Shown in pieces: positions 12,135-22,938 of a stretch of 64,000 nucleotides of DNA. The notes beneath the pieces are model-generated. The model ran no database searches and was not told the origin of the DNA. It saw only the letters and a list, made by a program, of their open reading frames with translations. A program made the position numbers and the translations under genes. Origin of the DNA: Ctenosaura bakeri (lineage: Eukaryota > Chordata > Lepidosauria > Squamata > Iguanidae); contig CAOLHI010000023.1 of NCBI GenBank assembly GCA_948474755.1, positions 186,001 through 250,000 of the forward strand. Reading direction: 5' to 3'. Each line of letters starts with the position of its first letter. Within the stretch, counting starts at the first letter, position 1.

Positions 12135-12510
12135 TTGTTCCTAGCCGATACCCTCCAACTGCCCCAATTTGGCTGGGGGAGTCCCAAATAAATTGTCTCT
12201 CATCCTTGTTTTAAAGCTGCCTTTAAAATGAGCCAGTTTCTCTTTCCTCTTTCCATTTCCCCCCTTTGTCCTCAGCTTAACTTTAATTGCTGAAAAATGA
12301 GTTCAAAGTTCAAAAGTAGTTTGTATTCAATTAACTCAGTGAGAGGAGTGGAATCTTGCCCTTCCCTGTAGGGTCGGGCAAAGCTAACTGCTGCAGCTTC
12401 TCTAACTTTTACCATCTTGGGTACCCTCTGATATTGCTTGGCTACCCACATCTTGCTTTTCATCTGTGAAATATTGGAGGGTGTGCCATACAGGTCCATT
12501 GCTAACAATG
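12135..12510 (-). repeat. Dispersed repeat family X (unclassified)
   Basis: The minus-strand copy of a roughly 350-bp repeat also present at 19750-20680, 50500-51860 and 62915-63310. Shared marks on plus are CCCTCCAACTGCCCCAATTT, CTTTGTCCTCAGCTTAACTT, and at the far end TCATCTGTGAAATATTGGAG. I cannot assign it to a class: there is no coding frame, no A/B box and no obvious inverted ends. Confidence 0.6.
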
Positions 12511-12789
12511 TTTTTGAGTATCTTCAACTTGTTTTTGTCTGGCAAGAAAATTAAATGCAATGTGCACCCCTATAAACTCACCTCAGTTTCTGCCTATATT
12601 CTGGAGAGATTGCATTGTTCAAAAATATGCTGCATTGTTCTGCCATGGCTAGACATGATATTATTTCTTATTGCCTCCTAGTCAAGCTGCGTTTGGAACT
12701 GGCATCTGTAGATCTGATTAGTTCTGATGTCTGTTTTCAAGCACTGATTGATTGTTCTTATGTAGAATTTCAATCATTCCATTTAGACC

Positions 12790-13318
12790 AGGAGTAGGGA
12801 AATTGCAGATAGCAGGCTGCACATGAGGCTCTGGACACCACTATTTTAGCCCTCAAAGCCATTCACTGATCCCTTTAAAAATCTTGAATGCCACAAATAT
12901 TAAAAAACATTTTTGAATAATTTCTCTGCAATTCTGGTCCTCCAAAGGTGCCAAAAACAACCACATAAATGCAGTGGTTTGGCTTCCTAAGCTCCCTAAA
13001 TCAATTTCTTCAGAGCCCACTCTAAAAACCTATTTCTTCAGCCAAAAATCATTCCAAAATGGCAACAGGAAGAGACATTCTGGCCACCCTTTTCTTGTTC
13101 TCCCCAGAAGCAGCAAAACCTCTCTCTGGCTCCATTCTTGGCTACTCCAGTTGTAGCCTGGACAGCCTTCAGTTTAATATGATTCAACTTTCCATTTTTC
13201 CTTCTGCTGCAGCAGCAGGGATGGACTACAACTCCCATGATCCTTCACCACAGTTGGCTAAGTCTCATGGGAATTGTAGTCCAGGAACAACTGAAGGGTC
13301 ACAGGTTGCCCACTGGTC
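12790..13318. mobile_element. hAT-type MITE (degraded)
   Basis: The left end CAGGAGTAGGGAAATTGCAG and right end GGGTCACAGGTTGCCCACTG form the imperfect inverted pair seen in hAT MITEs. The core has GGACTACAACTCCCATGATC facing GGGAATTGTAGTCC. The 8-bp duplication expected for hAT is no longer clear. Confidence 0.55.
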
Positions 13319-13371
13319 TCAACTCCACATTTGATCCTCTGTATTTAGGAGTTGCCTGCCATTCAGATCAA

Positions 13372-13596
13372 GGGCCTTTCCACACTACACAGCTATCACA
13401 CTATAATTTCACTTTAACTACCCTGACTGCCACCTAAGGAGTCCTGGGATTTGTAGTTTTGGGAGGTACTGGAAGCTCTCTGGCTGAGAATTCTAAATCT
13501 CTCTCTCTAAACTGCAAATCTCATGATTCCACAGAACAGAATGGTGGCAGTTAAAGTGGAATCATAGAGCGATAGTTGTGTAGTGCAGAAGGGCCC
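13372..13596. mobile_element. Foldback MITE, family M2 (copy 2, diverged)
   Basis: Inverted ends GGCCTTTCCACACTACACAG and GTGTAGTGCAGAAGGGCC surround the M2 core (GGGATTTGTAGTTTTGGGAG, AAACTGCAAATCTCATGATT). The target duplication is not clear. Confidence 0.65.
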
Positions 13597-13599
13597 CAT

Positions 13600-14389
13600 G
13601 TTTCATCCCAGATTAACACAGCATGCAAGATGGCTGAGGTCACATTATTGCTTATCCATTTCTACACACTCTGACATGAAGGATCCTGTGCTTCTTGTAA
13701 CTACCTCGGCAAGACTGACATGAATAAAGTTCATAGAAGGCATAACCAAGGAGGCTGAGCAATTCCCTAGTCAGCTAGAAAGAGAAGTTTGGCTGGCAGG
13801 AGGTTGGATTCATTTTCTGTTTTGTTTTGGCGCTTGACAGCTTAGCCTCATCAGGTAGCTGCAGATTTGTGCCTTGGAGAAAAGCTGTTGACTTTCCAAA
13901 ATTACATACAGCCTGCAGAAATGTACCAAGGAAGGAGCCCAGGGCTAAACAGACTCTGCCTTGCTGGTAGAAAAAATATTGCCGGGTAGTCCATTCTATT
14001 ATGAATTTGGATTGGGATAAAGGTAAGGTACAACACATGGGCAGGAAAAACCAACTGCACAAATACAAGACGGATGACCCCTGGCTTGATATCTGTACAT
14101 GTGAAAAGAAGCTAGGGCATAACATAACCTAGCAGCTGTTATAAAATATAGAATTATCTTTTTAATCTTTTTCAATTCTTTCTGAGATCCCAACATATTA
14201 AGCAAATATATTTCTTGTTTCATTTCGAACCTCAAATTTTATAATCTTCTGAATTGTGTTGTGGGCTTTTTTCCAAAAATTCTTGGCTAAGTAACACATC
14301 CACCACATATGGTAATAAGTGCCTGAAGTGCCTCACATTTCCAACATGTTCCATTCCCTGCTTTGGAAAGAGAACATTGGCCCAACTGT
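13600..14389. other. Intergenic, no gene seen
   Basis: The longest frame (116 codons on minus, 13775-14125) has no family features and I regard it as chance. Confidence 0.4.
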
Positions 14390-14600
14390 GGATGAATGGA
14401 CTTCAAGTTCCCTGTCAACGTATGGCAACCCCATGAATTTCATAGGATTTTCTTAGGCAAAGAATCCTGAGAGGTGGTTTTGTCAGTTCCTTCCTCTGAA
14501 ACATAGCTTACAGCACCTGGTATTGGTTGGGCTCTCCCATTCAAGTATTAACCCGAGCTGACTCTGCTTAGCTTCCAAGATCAAAAGGGATCTGCTGTTT
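14390..14600 (-). mobile_element. 5S-rRNA-derived SINE
   Basis: On plus, 14508-14590 is the reverse complement of the conserved half of eukaryotic 5S rRNA: CAGCACCTGGTATTGGTTGG, CTCCCATTCAAGTATTAACC, GCTTAGCTTCCAAGATCAAA. Just left of it is SINE body (CTATGGCAACCCC-like and CCTTCCTCTGAAACATAG). This fits the 5S-headed SINEs known in squamates. The 5S part is too diverged and too short to be a real rRNA gene. Confidence 0.72.
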
Positions 14601-14819
14601 TTAGGGTATTTAGGACCATCTTCTATCTCTACAATTCTATAATTCTGTCCTACCAGCGTGAGTAAGCTAGTTCCCATGATAGAGCCTTGCTAAACTTGCA
14701 GCAGTAGAATGCAAGACAAGAAAAAGTTCTTTGTGTTTTTGTCTTCCCTTTCCTGATTTCTGTCCTCTCAGGACTCATACAGAAGGGAAAAAAAGTCTCT
14801 GAAAGTATTGAATTTTCAG

Positions 14820-14840
14820 TGTTTTTTTTTTTTTTTTTAG
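14820..14840. repeat. Poly-T tract
   Basis: An unbroken run of about 19 T residues, possibly the tail of an unrecognised minus-strand retrotransposed sequence. Confidence 0.7.
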
Positions 14841-15014
14841 TATAGTTGCATATTCCCAGGTCTACATCCAAACTCTTTCTTAAGATATCATGAGTTTCTC
14901 TTACTCACCTCTCCCTAGACTCATGCAACATTTCACAAATTGATTTCCACCAATGTCCACCGAGCCTTCTTTATTATTATTCAGGCGTTACAGGCAAAGT
15001 GCTAAAGGGCTTTT

Positions 15015-15256
15015 GCAAGCTTGTTTTCTGCTGCTTCAGAGCCTAGGACACAGAGCAATGGCTTAAGAGCTGAGATAGCTGGGTATGTTTAGCCTGGAGA
15101 AGAGAAGGTTAAGAAGCAACTTGATAGCTCTGTTTAAATATTTGAAGGGATGCCATACGGAGAGTGGAGCAAGCTTATTTTCTGCTGCTCCAGAGACTAG
15201 GATACAGAGAAATGGCTTCAAACTTCAGGAAAAGAGATTCTTGTGGAAATTCCCTC
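15015..15256 (+). mobile_element. CR1 fragment with internal rearrangement
   Basis: The CR1 ORF2 C-terminal region translates around 15085 (LEKRRLRSNLIALFKYLKGC). The stretch CTTGTTTTCTGCTGCTTCAG...ACAGAGCAATGGCTT occurs before the MFSLEKRR segment and again after it, so a downstream part has been duplicated upstream. The right end is cut near the next LTR. Confidence 0.65.
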
Positions 15257-15291
15257 TTCAATGCAATCATTAAAGGTACAGAAGCCCTCTC

Positions 15292-16174
15292 TGTTACCAC
15301 GGTACTGTCATACCTGGTGATAGCACTAGATATCTCTTGATATCAAACTTATTTGGCCTTCATTTGACCTTTCTCTGCTACCCTGCTCCACGTGTTTGCA
15401 AGGGCCACTGGACAAGTACGTCAACAGACGCGGCCGTTAATGGTTGGACATTCCAATCCCCATTTAGGCAGGCACATTAATGCCTCTCTGTTGCTTCAGG
15501 GACCATTTTCTTGCAGACACACCTTGTTTAAGCGCAAATTTACACAAAGACGCTCGGCCGAGAGCCAGCACTTTCTTTATGCTGAGACATTTGCATACTG
15601 GCTATACTATTGTCATCCAGCGCTAAGCTCATCATGTAAAACCTGACCTTTTCCAACGCTTTTGTCCCGATCCACATTCTCTTTGTTCTCACCGAGCATG
15701 GCACGGCCTGTAGGTAAAATCCACCCTATAAAAAGTTCCCAATTCTGAGCCCTCCTCGGAACACTCTGGACTGCTATCCTGCCTTGCTGTCGGTCTGTCC
15801 AGCGAGTCGCCCCCTCAGCGAACCGCGCCGAGCTTTCTTCCCTGCAATTCTCCGTTTTCTCCAGGACTACGAGAAAAGGTGTCGTTTCACCCATTCCCCC
15901 GAAAACTCTCATTTCCAATTTCTAGTTAGCTGTGTGTATGTGGTGTCTTTTCTGTTATTTGTCCTTTAATAAAGCTATTATTATCTTTACTATTTTAAAA
16001 CACTGTCTGACTGCTCTTCTGACCTGACGCTGTATACATAGGGTTACAAGATTCCAGCTAAAGTTACCCTGCCTCTCGTTAGCTTAAGAGAATGCTCGAG
16101 TTAATTTCCCCATCTTGTGTTTTTATTTGGTTATTTGGGCGTCCCTCCCGGGACCCCCACAATACAGGGTAACA
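15292..16174 (+). mobile_element. Solo LTR, family 1 (copy D)
   Basis: 883 bp running from TGTTACCACGG to CAGGGTAACA, flanked by TCTC (15288-15291 and 16175-16178). Promoter and processing signals are clear: TATAAAA at 15727-15733, then AATAAA at 15968-15973, giving about 430 bp U3, 240 bp R and 200 bp U5. It stands alone, with no primer-binding site or internal region following. Confidence 0.85.
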
Positions 16175-16303
16175 TCTCCAGTTGTCAATCTAGAAACCCA
16201 CGCTCCAAGTGCTCCTTATTCCTTCTCATTGACTCAGTCCTATCAGAGTTACTGTCATAAATGAGAACATGTCACTTTGTCAGGCCCTTATTTCCCTAAA
16301 TTA

Positions 16304-16512
16304 GGAGGAACTTCCTGATGGTGAGAGCCGTTTGACAGTGGAATACATTGCCTGGGAGTGTGGTAGAGTCTCCTTCTTTGGAGGTTTTTAAACAGAAGTT
16401 GGATGGTTATCTGTCAGGAATACTTTGATGGTATATTCCTGCATGGAAGCAGGTTAGACAGGATGACCCTTGTGGTCTCTTCCAGTTCTATGATTCTATA
16501 ATACTATGATTC
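16304..16512 (+). mobile_element. CR1 3' end with octamer-like tail
   Basis: The CR1 3' UTR: GGAACTTCCTGATGGTGAGA, CTCCTTCTTTGGAGGTTTTT, GAAGTTGGATGGTTATCTGT, ending in GTTCTATGATTCTATAATAC. The repeated ATTCTATA-like tail is the hallmark of the CR1 3' terminus. Confidence 0.8.
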
Positions 16513-16931
16513 AATATTGCAATGGTTAAACATTGGAACTATTTTGTTTTTGTGCAAACTTTCCTCTTTCCCTGTCTTGATCTCAGTTGAATCTGGATCC
16601 TGGAAACAATAGGTGGGTTTAATGGTAGTGATCAACTTAACTTGTTTGGCATAGTAATGCAAACAGACAGCCAAGTAGAGATACATTTCACTTAGGTTAA
16701 TTTACACTGACCTGGGAAATGGGAATGAAATTCCTTGGTAATGCTGGGAGTTCCCAGGAAATACTTTGGGAAGAATAAAATCGCCAAAATAAAATCAGTT
16801 TGTACAAAATGTGAGACATCCAGAAAGATTTTTCTCATCCAGAAGGGTTCTCAATTATCTCAATTAGAAGCAAATTAACTTTACAGGCTCCAAAGATGGC
16901 ACCCCACCCCCACTCCTGCTTCCAGGACTGT

Positions 16932-18050
16932 GGCCATTTCTGCCCTACACTGTTCTAGTTAGGGATGGGACGAATCCAGAATTTTCCGAATCTGAATCCA
17001 GATCCAAATCCCTGGAAGATTCTGGGAATCCACAAATCTCACATATCTCAAATCTTTTGAATCCTTTTTTAAAAAAAGAGTTTAAAAAGCAAGGGAAAGA
17101 AGCATAATCTTGTCTCTCAGCCTTAGCAAAAGCCTGGGCAAAGGCAAACCTCCCTCTGAAGAAATCTGGCCAAGACAATTGTCCTAGTTTTGCCTCAGGA
17201 TCTTCCCAGATTGAAAATGACATGAAGCCCCTTTCTACACAGGCAGGAAAATGTGGATTAATCCCACATTTTCCTGACTGTGTAAACAGGGCCACATACT
17301 ACAGTAGAGAGATAATCCAGGTCAAAACTGGCTTTTCTTTGCATAGCTCCTTCTGGCATCCTGGGGTTGGTAGTTTGATGATGCACCAGCACACATTGGC
17401 AGAGAAGGCTGTGACACCTTGTAAAACGCCAAACCCCAGAATTGTATCTGAAAGAGGTTTGCAAGAGAGCTCTGCAAAGGAATGTTTCAGCTGTCCTTGA
17501 AATCTCAAGCCTGTAGCTTCCAGTCAAGTACTGTACTTAAATATGAAAAATTCAATTTAAATATCTTAGAATACAAGCCCAAATGTAATTTGTGAAATTG
17601 TCAGCAAAGGCCATTATTACTCCAAGGGAAAACCTCACCTACTTACTATCTTCCCCTGTATGTATGGTCTCCCAGGTTTTCAGCTGTCCCAGTCTCCCTG
17701 GTTTTCAGGCGTCCTGGTCTCCCTGGCTTTCAGGCGTTCCGGTCTCCAACAATCTATTTAGTTGCCGGATTTGAAAGATTCTGTTTGCCTATTTTGGCAC
17801 AGGGATTCGGGAATCTCGAATCTTTACCCAGGATTTGAGGATTCAAGGATTCGGTTGGCCCATCCCTAGTTCTAATGCTATTATTCCACTATCAATAGCC
17901 TATGGCATCCTGGGCTTTGCAGTTTAGGGATGGGCATTTAGAATTCTTGGCCAGAGCGCTCTTTGGGCTCAGTAAACTACAAACCCCAGAATTCCACAGG
18001 ATGTTGAAAGTAGAATAATAACACTATAACAGCGTTGGGTGGAAATGGCC
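16932..18050. mobile_element. Foldback MITE, family M2 (copy 3), split by hAT
   Basis: The left part GGCCATTTCTGCCCTACACT is separated from the right part (GCTATTATTCCACTATCAAT to GGTGGAAATGGCC) by the hAT element at 16960-17868. The flanking duplication is TGT on both sides (16929-16931 and 18051-18053). With the hAT removed the remaining M2 sequence is about 200 bp, as in the other copies. Confidence 0.8.
16960..17868. mobile_element. Non-autonomous hAT element
   Basis: 909 bp with inverted ends TAGGGATGGGAC and (right) GGCCCATCCCTA, and an 8-bp duplication GTTCTAGT / GTTCTAAT (7 of 8 identical; 16952-16959, 17869-17876). Subterminal repeats are built from GAATCC and GGATTC words. The middle holds a palindrome (GGAAAATGTGGATTAATCCC region, 17228-17295) and about three tandem copies of a roughly 30-bp unit (CAGGCGTCCTGGTCTCCCTG) at 17671-17749. 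No transposase remains. Confidence 0.78.
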
Positions 18051-18540
18051 TGTGTCTATATTACAAGGTTACAGAAGTTTGAAACCATATTAAATATCAT
18101 AGCTCCATGTTATAGAATCTTGGAATCTGCAATCTGGAGAGATAATTAGAATTCTCTGCTCCATAGTCTAAAACCTGAAGTATATCTGCACTTCACAGTT
18201 AATAGCATTAATACAGGAAGCCCTCCACCTTTTGACACTCTGTTATCTGATGACTCCACAGAGGTTCCACTGTTTCGTCACTTCTTCTTGCCTATTGAGG
18301 CTGGTTTGGAATTGCTCACACATCCATGCTGCTTGCAAATAGAACTGCAAAGAAGAAAAAGGAGCTACTCCCGCTGAGAGACTTTGCATGCTGTGCACAT
18401 GTGGTTGGTAACAAGTGAGCCTCCTTAAGTCTCATTCATGGTATAGTACAAGGGGTCCCCTTTTCAACCAGTTCCTTTTTCTGACAGTGCTCCAGTCCCT
18501 AACTTGTCAGATGAGAGGGGGAAGCCTGTACCACTTCTTT
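18051..18540. other. Intergenic, no gene seen
   Basis: No recognisable repeat or coding frame. Confidence 0.4.
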
Positions 18541-18544
18541 TTTG

Positions 18545-18917
18545 TTTGAGTTACATAGCCTGGAGAAGAGAAAGTTAAGAGGTGACATGATAACCATATT
18601 TAAATACTTGAAGGGATGCCATATGGAAGAAGGGATGCCATATGGGGAAAACTTCTTTTCTGCTGCTCCAGAGGCTAGGACATAGAGCAATGGCTTCAAA
18701 CTACAGCAAAAGAGATTCCGTCTAAATATTAGAAAGAATTTCCCGATAATAAGAGCTGTTTGACAGCGGAATATGCTGCCTCAGAGTGTGGTGGAGTCTT
18801 CTTCTCCAGAGATTTTTAATCAGAGGCTGGATGGCTATCTGTTGAGAATTTTTGATTTTGTACTCCTGGATGGCAGAATGGAGTTGGACTGGATAGCCCT
18901 TATGGTTTCCTTCCCTT
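18545..18917 (+). mobile_element. CR1 3' fragment, interrupted by Harbinger MITE
   Basis: The C-terminal ORF2 region and 3' UTR of CR1 (GCCTGGAGAAGAGAAAGTTA, AGAGATTTTTAATCAGAGGC, GGATGGCAGAATGGAGTTGG). A GAAGGGATGCCATATGG unit is tandemly duplicated (18609 and 18628). The copy stops in its tail where the MITE at 18918-19284 begins; TATGACTCTT at 19285 looks like the continuation of the CR1 tail. Confidence 0.75.
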
Positions 18918-19284
18918 TTTGCACCTTAACTTTGTCACGGCAGTGGGGCAGTTGTGCGACCGTGCGACCGTCGCACTAGTACCCTGCCTCTTTCCGTTCG
19001 CAGCGCAGCCTCGGAGCTGTAGGCTGCCCTGGGGAAGGAAGCGTGACCGGGCCGGCTTGTTTGGCGCACCGCACACGGGTAAGTGCGCGAGGTCCCCGCG
19101 AACATTGTGCGGCCGTGTAGTATTTTCGGCTTAGAGCCGAAAATAAAAAATGCACGTGTGGCCTGCTTTAGGCTCGTGAGCGTTGTGTGAGTGGGAGTGC
19201 GTTGTATGGACCGACGCTCCCATTCACACGACGCTAAGGGGCCCTCGCACAAAAAAACCCAAAAAACTGTGTGCAAAAAGGGCC
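18918..19284. mobile_element. Harbinger MITE (H-1)
   Basis: The right end GTGCAAAAAGGGCC matches the 8.3-kb Harbinger terminus; the left end (CCCTTTTTGCACC) has lost its first bases. Internal marks shared with the other H copies are the CGCAGCC...GGAAGCGTGAC block, GGGTAAGTGCG, and the hairpin TTTTCGGCTTAGAGCCGAAAA (20-base core). It sits inside a CR1 tail, and the right-hand triplet is TAT. Confidence 0.75.
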
Positions 19285-19786
19285 TATGACTCTTAAACAT
19301 TTCAGCTCTCTGAGTGTCAGTGCACTATAGTTCCCAAGTCTCAATTATGAGCCAGAAGATCATTCGTTTTGTCCCGCTACAGTCACAAGGTTGAGCCACA
19401 GCCCGCTTTTCAACATTTAGCAGGTGAAAATGGGACTCTTATGTGTCTGTAGTAATGCTACTGCTTCTGCATCATCAATCACTGCGTGTGAGTCTCTTCT
19501 GCAGTTAACAGTGTTTAAGCCTGAGTCCTTGGGGGATCTCAGAGACTGTAAGGCAGAGGTCATGTGGTCCCCTGGGTGCTGATAAACTGCAACCTCCAGC
19601 ATTCCTCACTATTTTTTGTATTTTGTATTTTGTCATTGCTGGAAGCTGCCAAAGGGCCAAACAATTCTTACCCTTGTTATAAGGGAAAAACAAGAAAAGG
19701 GGTGATATTTAAGTGATCTGGGCTTATCTTAGAAAGAAGTGATTAGCACACCCCCTAACATTCACAGATTAAAACTGGGAGATATG

Positions 19787-20272
19787 TCAGCCTCCAGAGA
19801 GAGGCTCTCGCGTCCAGGGTCTTTCGGCTCTGCATGAGCTTCCTGCTCACACAAGAGCCCCGCCTCTTTGCAGTGCAGCCTGGGACCTTCCCAGGCTGCA
19901 CTGGACAGGAAGCGTGACCCGCCCGGCTCCTGAGGCTCCACACGCAAGGTAAGCATGCACAGGGCCCCGGAGCGATGAGCAACCATGCACCATTTTCGGC
20001 TTAAAACCGAAAATAAAAAAAATGTGTGCATGGTCCCTGCCAGGCCCTGGAGCGTCGTGTAAATGTGAGTGTGGTTTGCCATCTATACTCCATGTGAATA
20101 AGGTTTGCCATCTATACTCCAATGCTACTTGGCTACATGGCCCTTTTTGCACATCATTTTTGAAGAGAAAGGGCCCCTCAAGCATCGTGCACATGTGAAG
20201 AGTGGCCCACTCTTCACATGTGCACGATGCTTGAGGGGCCCTTTCTCATCAAAAATGATGGCAAAAAGGGCC
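19787..20272. mobile_element. Harbinger MITE (H-2), end-truncated and rearranged
   Basis: It contains the H-family blocks GAGAGGCTCTCGCGTCCAGG, CAAGGTAAGCATGC, the hairpin around TTTTCGGCTTAAAACCGAAA and a right end GCAAAAAGGGCC followed by ATG; ATG also precedes 19787, so ATG is the likely target triplet. About 55 bp are missing from the left end relative to H-10. The right third is folded into the palindrome at 20098-20313. Confidence 0.7.
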
Positions 20273-20313
20273 ATGTAGCCAAGTAGCATTGGAGTATAGA
20301 TGGCAAACCTTAT
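20098..20313. repeat. Near-perfect 216-bp palindrome
   Basis: Two arms of about 108 bp meet at a single central base (20206, inside GTGAAGAGTGGCCCACTCTT). I count only two differences between the arms (one single-base indel, one substitution). Each arm contains a MITE terminus plus about 40 bp of flanking family X sequence (GTTTGCCATCTATACTCC). A second direct copy of that flank lies at 20074-20091, 29 bp upstream. It could form a long hairpin. Confidence 0.9.
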
Positions 20314-20689
20314 CAATGAGGGAGAACACACAAACATTACTAATGAGGAAGAATACACAAAGTAAGAGGAGTTACATCAGTTTCCTTTTGCCTGAATCTG
20401 CTGGGGAAGACAAGATGCCTTCTCTTCTCCTCTCCCTGCTATTGAATTAGCTGAATGTAAACTACTTTTCTGTTTTGAACTCATTCTTTTTTGAGCAGTT
20501 AAAGTTAAGCTGAGGACAAATGGGCAAACTGGGACATTGGAAAAGCAGCTGAAAAAGTGAGATGACAGAGAATTAATTGGGATTGTTCCTGACAAACTGG
20601 GACAGTTGGAGGGTAAGGACCAGGGACAAGTATTTAACCAGGACAATTGGAACATTTGCTACTACCCATCCACCACACTTCCCTATCAG

Positions 20690-21287
20690 AAATACTAATA
20701 TATCATGTATGCAGGTTGTAAGGATTATGTAAAATCAGTGGAATGTTCTGAGTAACTGTAATATGTTCCATAAACAAAAAGTATGATTATGATAATGTTT
20801 CTCAAGGAAGCTGAAATCATTTGGCCTCTCTTTCTCTACCTCATGCCATACCTGAGCCCTGTCAGGCTTGGGTTGGAAACCTGTCACTTCTTATTTCTTA
20901 ATTGTATAGCCAGCGGCACTGCTGACTTTAACAATACTCTTTACTCTTCATTGAAATGCTTCTATAATCATGTCAGAACAAATGCATCAAAAAACCAAAC
21001 AAGAAGCTTGAACTAACGGGTCATTCGGTTGCCTTAACGAGCTCTCTGCTTCAGTCAGTCCAGTTCATTCTCCAGCAGCCCAATTCTGTTTAGGTCATTT
21101 AAAATTTATGGTATTTGTCCTCCACCCCCATACCCTTTCACAGGACTGAAAAAGGACTTTGTGTTCTGGTGTTTATCTTTTTTAGAAGACATGTCTTGCA
21201 AAAATGGCAATTTAGTTGTTAAAGCATCCTCACTTGCCTTCATTCTTAACTGCCATTACTTGAATTCACTAACGCCAATATGTAGCC
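20690..21287. other. Intergenic, no gene seen
   Basis: No recognisable repeat family or coding frame. Confidence 0.4.
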
Positions 21288-21291
21288 AGAT

Positions 21292-22161
21292 TGTTATCAC
21301 AGTTGTGATATGTCTGGTGAGAGCACTAGATATCCTTTTGATATCAAATAATTTGGCCTTTGCTTGACCTTTCTCTGCCACCCTACCCCACGTGTTTGCA
21401 GAGGTCTTCTGGACAAGCACGTCTGGGGTGCGGTCGTTAATGGTTGTACATTATAAAACCCCATTCAGGCAGGCAATTTAAGCCTCTCCGTTGCTTTAGG
21501 GAAAAACCTCCCTGCAAACCGGCTCTGCTCAGCTTGGATCTACGCAAAGCCGCACGGCCGAGAGCCGAGCCATTCTTTTGTATTGGGCCATCAGCGTACC
21601 GGCCACGCTATTGTCATTAAGAGCTAAACCAATCATGCAAAATCTGACCTTTCCCAACTCCTTTGTCCAACACAAAATCTCCTTTGTTCTCACCGAGCAC
21701 AACATAGCTGTAGGTAAAATCCACCCTATAAAAAGTGCCCACCTTTGGGACGTCTTCAGACTATTTTGGACTTCCATCCCACCTTGCTGCCGGCTGTCTA
21801 AGGAAACTCCCCTCAGCTACCCACACTGAGCTTTCTCTCCCAAAACCCCGCTTCTCTCCAGGACTACGAGACCAGGTGTTGTATTGCCTTTCCCAAAAAG
21901 CTTTCCATTTCTATTTCTCAGTTAGTTAGTTTATGTCTTGTCTTACGTGTTTCTTGTCTTTAATAAAATATTGTATGTTACTTTATAAACCTTCTTTAGC
22001 CACTCTCTGATCTGATGCTGTATACATAGGGTTAAAGATCCTTGCTAAAGTTACCCTGCCTCTCGTTTAGCTGAGAGAGTGCTTGAGTTAATTTCCCCAA
22101 TTTGTGTTTTTATTTGGTAATTTGGGCGGCCCTCCCAGGACCCCCAACATACAGGGTAACA
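21292..22161 (+). mobile_element. Solo LTR, family 1 (copy E)
   Basis: 870 bp, TGTTATCACAG to CAGGGTAACA, with AGAT/AGAG flanks (3 of 4 identical). TATAAAA is at 21727-21733 and AATAAA at 21962-21967, the same spacing as copy D. It shares orientation with D, but each has its own flanking duplication, so they are separate insertions. Confidence 0.82.
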
Positions 22162-22165
22162 AGAG

Positions 22166-22938
22166 GAGATTGGCTCTGCAGTTGGGTGACTGTGATGGAG
22201 CTGTGGCTATGTGGAGTGCCTGAGCAGCCTAGAAATGGGGTGCCAGGCAGTCAGAATAGCTCCTCAGAAGAGAAATCCAGCTCATTAGTGTGTGGGAGGG
22301 GATGGTGGCTGAGAGGAAAAAAAAATATATAAAGGCCCACACTGATTCTTTTTTGGGCAGCCCTTCAATGTGAATTCTTACCAGAGAGAGCTGTGGAGTA
22401 ACGTGCCTCAGTCAGTCAGGGAGGGTAACTGTGTGGGAAGGGTTTAATTCTCAGGAGAAGCCTAGTGATAGGCAGAAGAGTAATTAAACCATTGTGGAAT
22501 CTGGTCAGAAAATGTGACTTAGATTGGGGGTTGAGCCTTTGGTGAAAGTGTAGCTCTCCGTCTATAGGATGTTGAAAGTGGAATAATAGCACTATAACAG
22601 TCTAGTGTGGAAATGGTCAGAGTGTCAGTTCAAAGGAGTAGCCAGCAGCCTAGTCAGCATACAAAGTGAGGGTCAAGTGTAAGGAAGCCTGGAAGTGTGG
22701 TAAGCCTGAGAAGCAGGCCAGCCTTAGGCACAAGTTGCTAAGGAACCCAAAGAGCTTTCTGGATAGGAGAGAAACAGCCTATTCGTCCTTGGGATGAAAT
22801 GAGCTTTCTGGGTAGGGAGCCCTATAGTAGGGCATGACTTACATTTTTAAAGCAGATTTCTTCTGGGAGAGGGAAGGATTTGGTGAATTAAGAGTTTGTT
22901 TTCCTTAGAGGCCTAACGAGAAGCAAGGGGAAGACTAA
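22166..22938. other. Intergenic with half of an M2 MITE
   Basis: 22566-22616 is the right half of an M2 element (ATGTTGAAAGTGGAATAATA, GCACTATAACAGTCTAG). A TATA-like motif (ATATATAAAGGCCC, about 22326) and an AATAAA at 23348 beyond the next MITE could mark an unrecognised LTR or transcript; I cannot support a gene. Confidence 0.35.

Larger units (their letters stand above)
19750..20680 (+). repeat. Family X copy, split by a rearranged MITE
   Basis: The left piece (TTCACAGATTAAAACTGGGA, 19760-19786) and right piece (CTTTTGCCTGAATCTGCTGG through GACAAACTGGGACAGTTGGA, to about 20620) follow the order of the family X copy at 62915-63310. Between them lie MITE H-2 and the palindrome. Confidence 0.55.

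Noticed and set aside
14508..14590. A functional 5S rRNA gene
   Set aside because: Only part of 5S is present, with several changes, joined to SINE body sequence.
20098..20313. Palindrome as an ordinary foldback MITE
   Set aside because: Its arms extend about 40 bp into non-MITE flanking sequence on both sides.
15292..22161. A provirus bounded by the two plus-strand LTRs
   Set aside because: Each LTR has its own flanking duplication, and the 5.1 kb between them holds CR1, MITE and hAT sequence with no gag-pol remnants.
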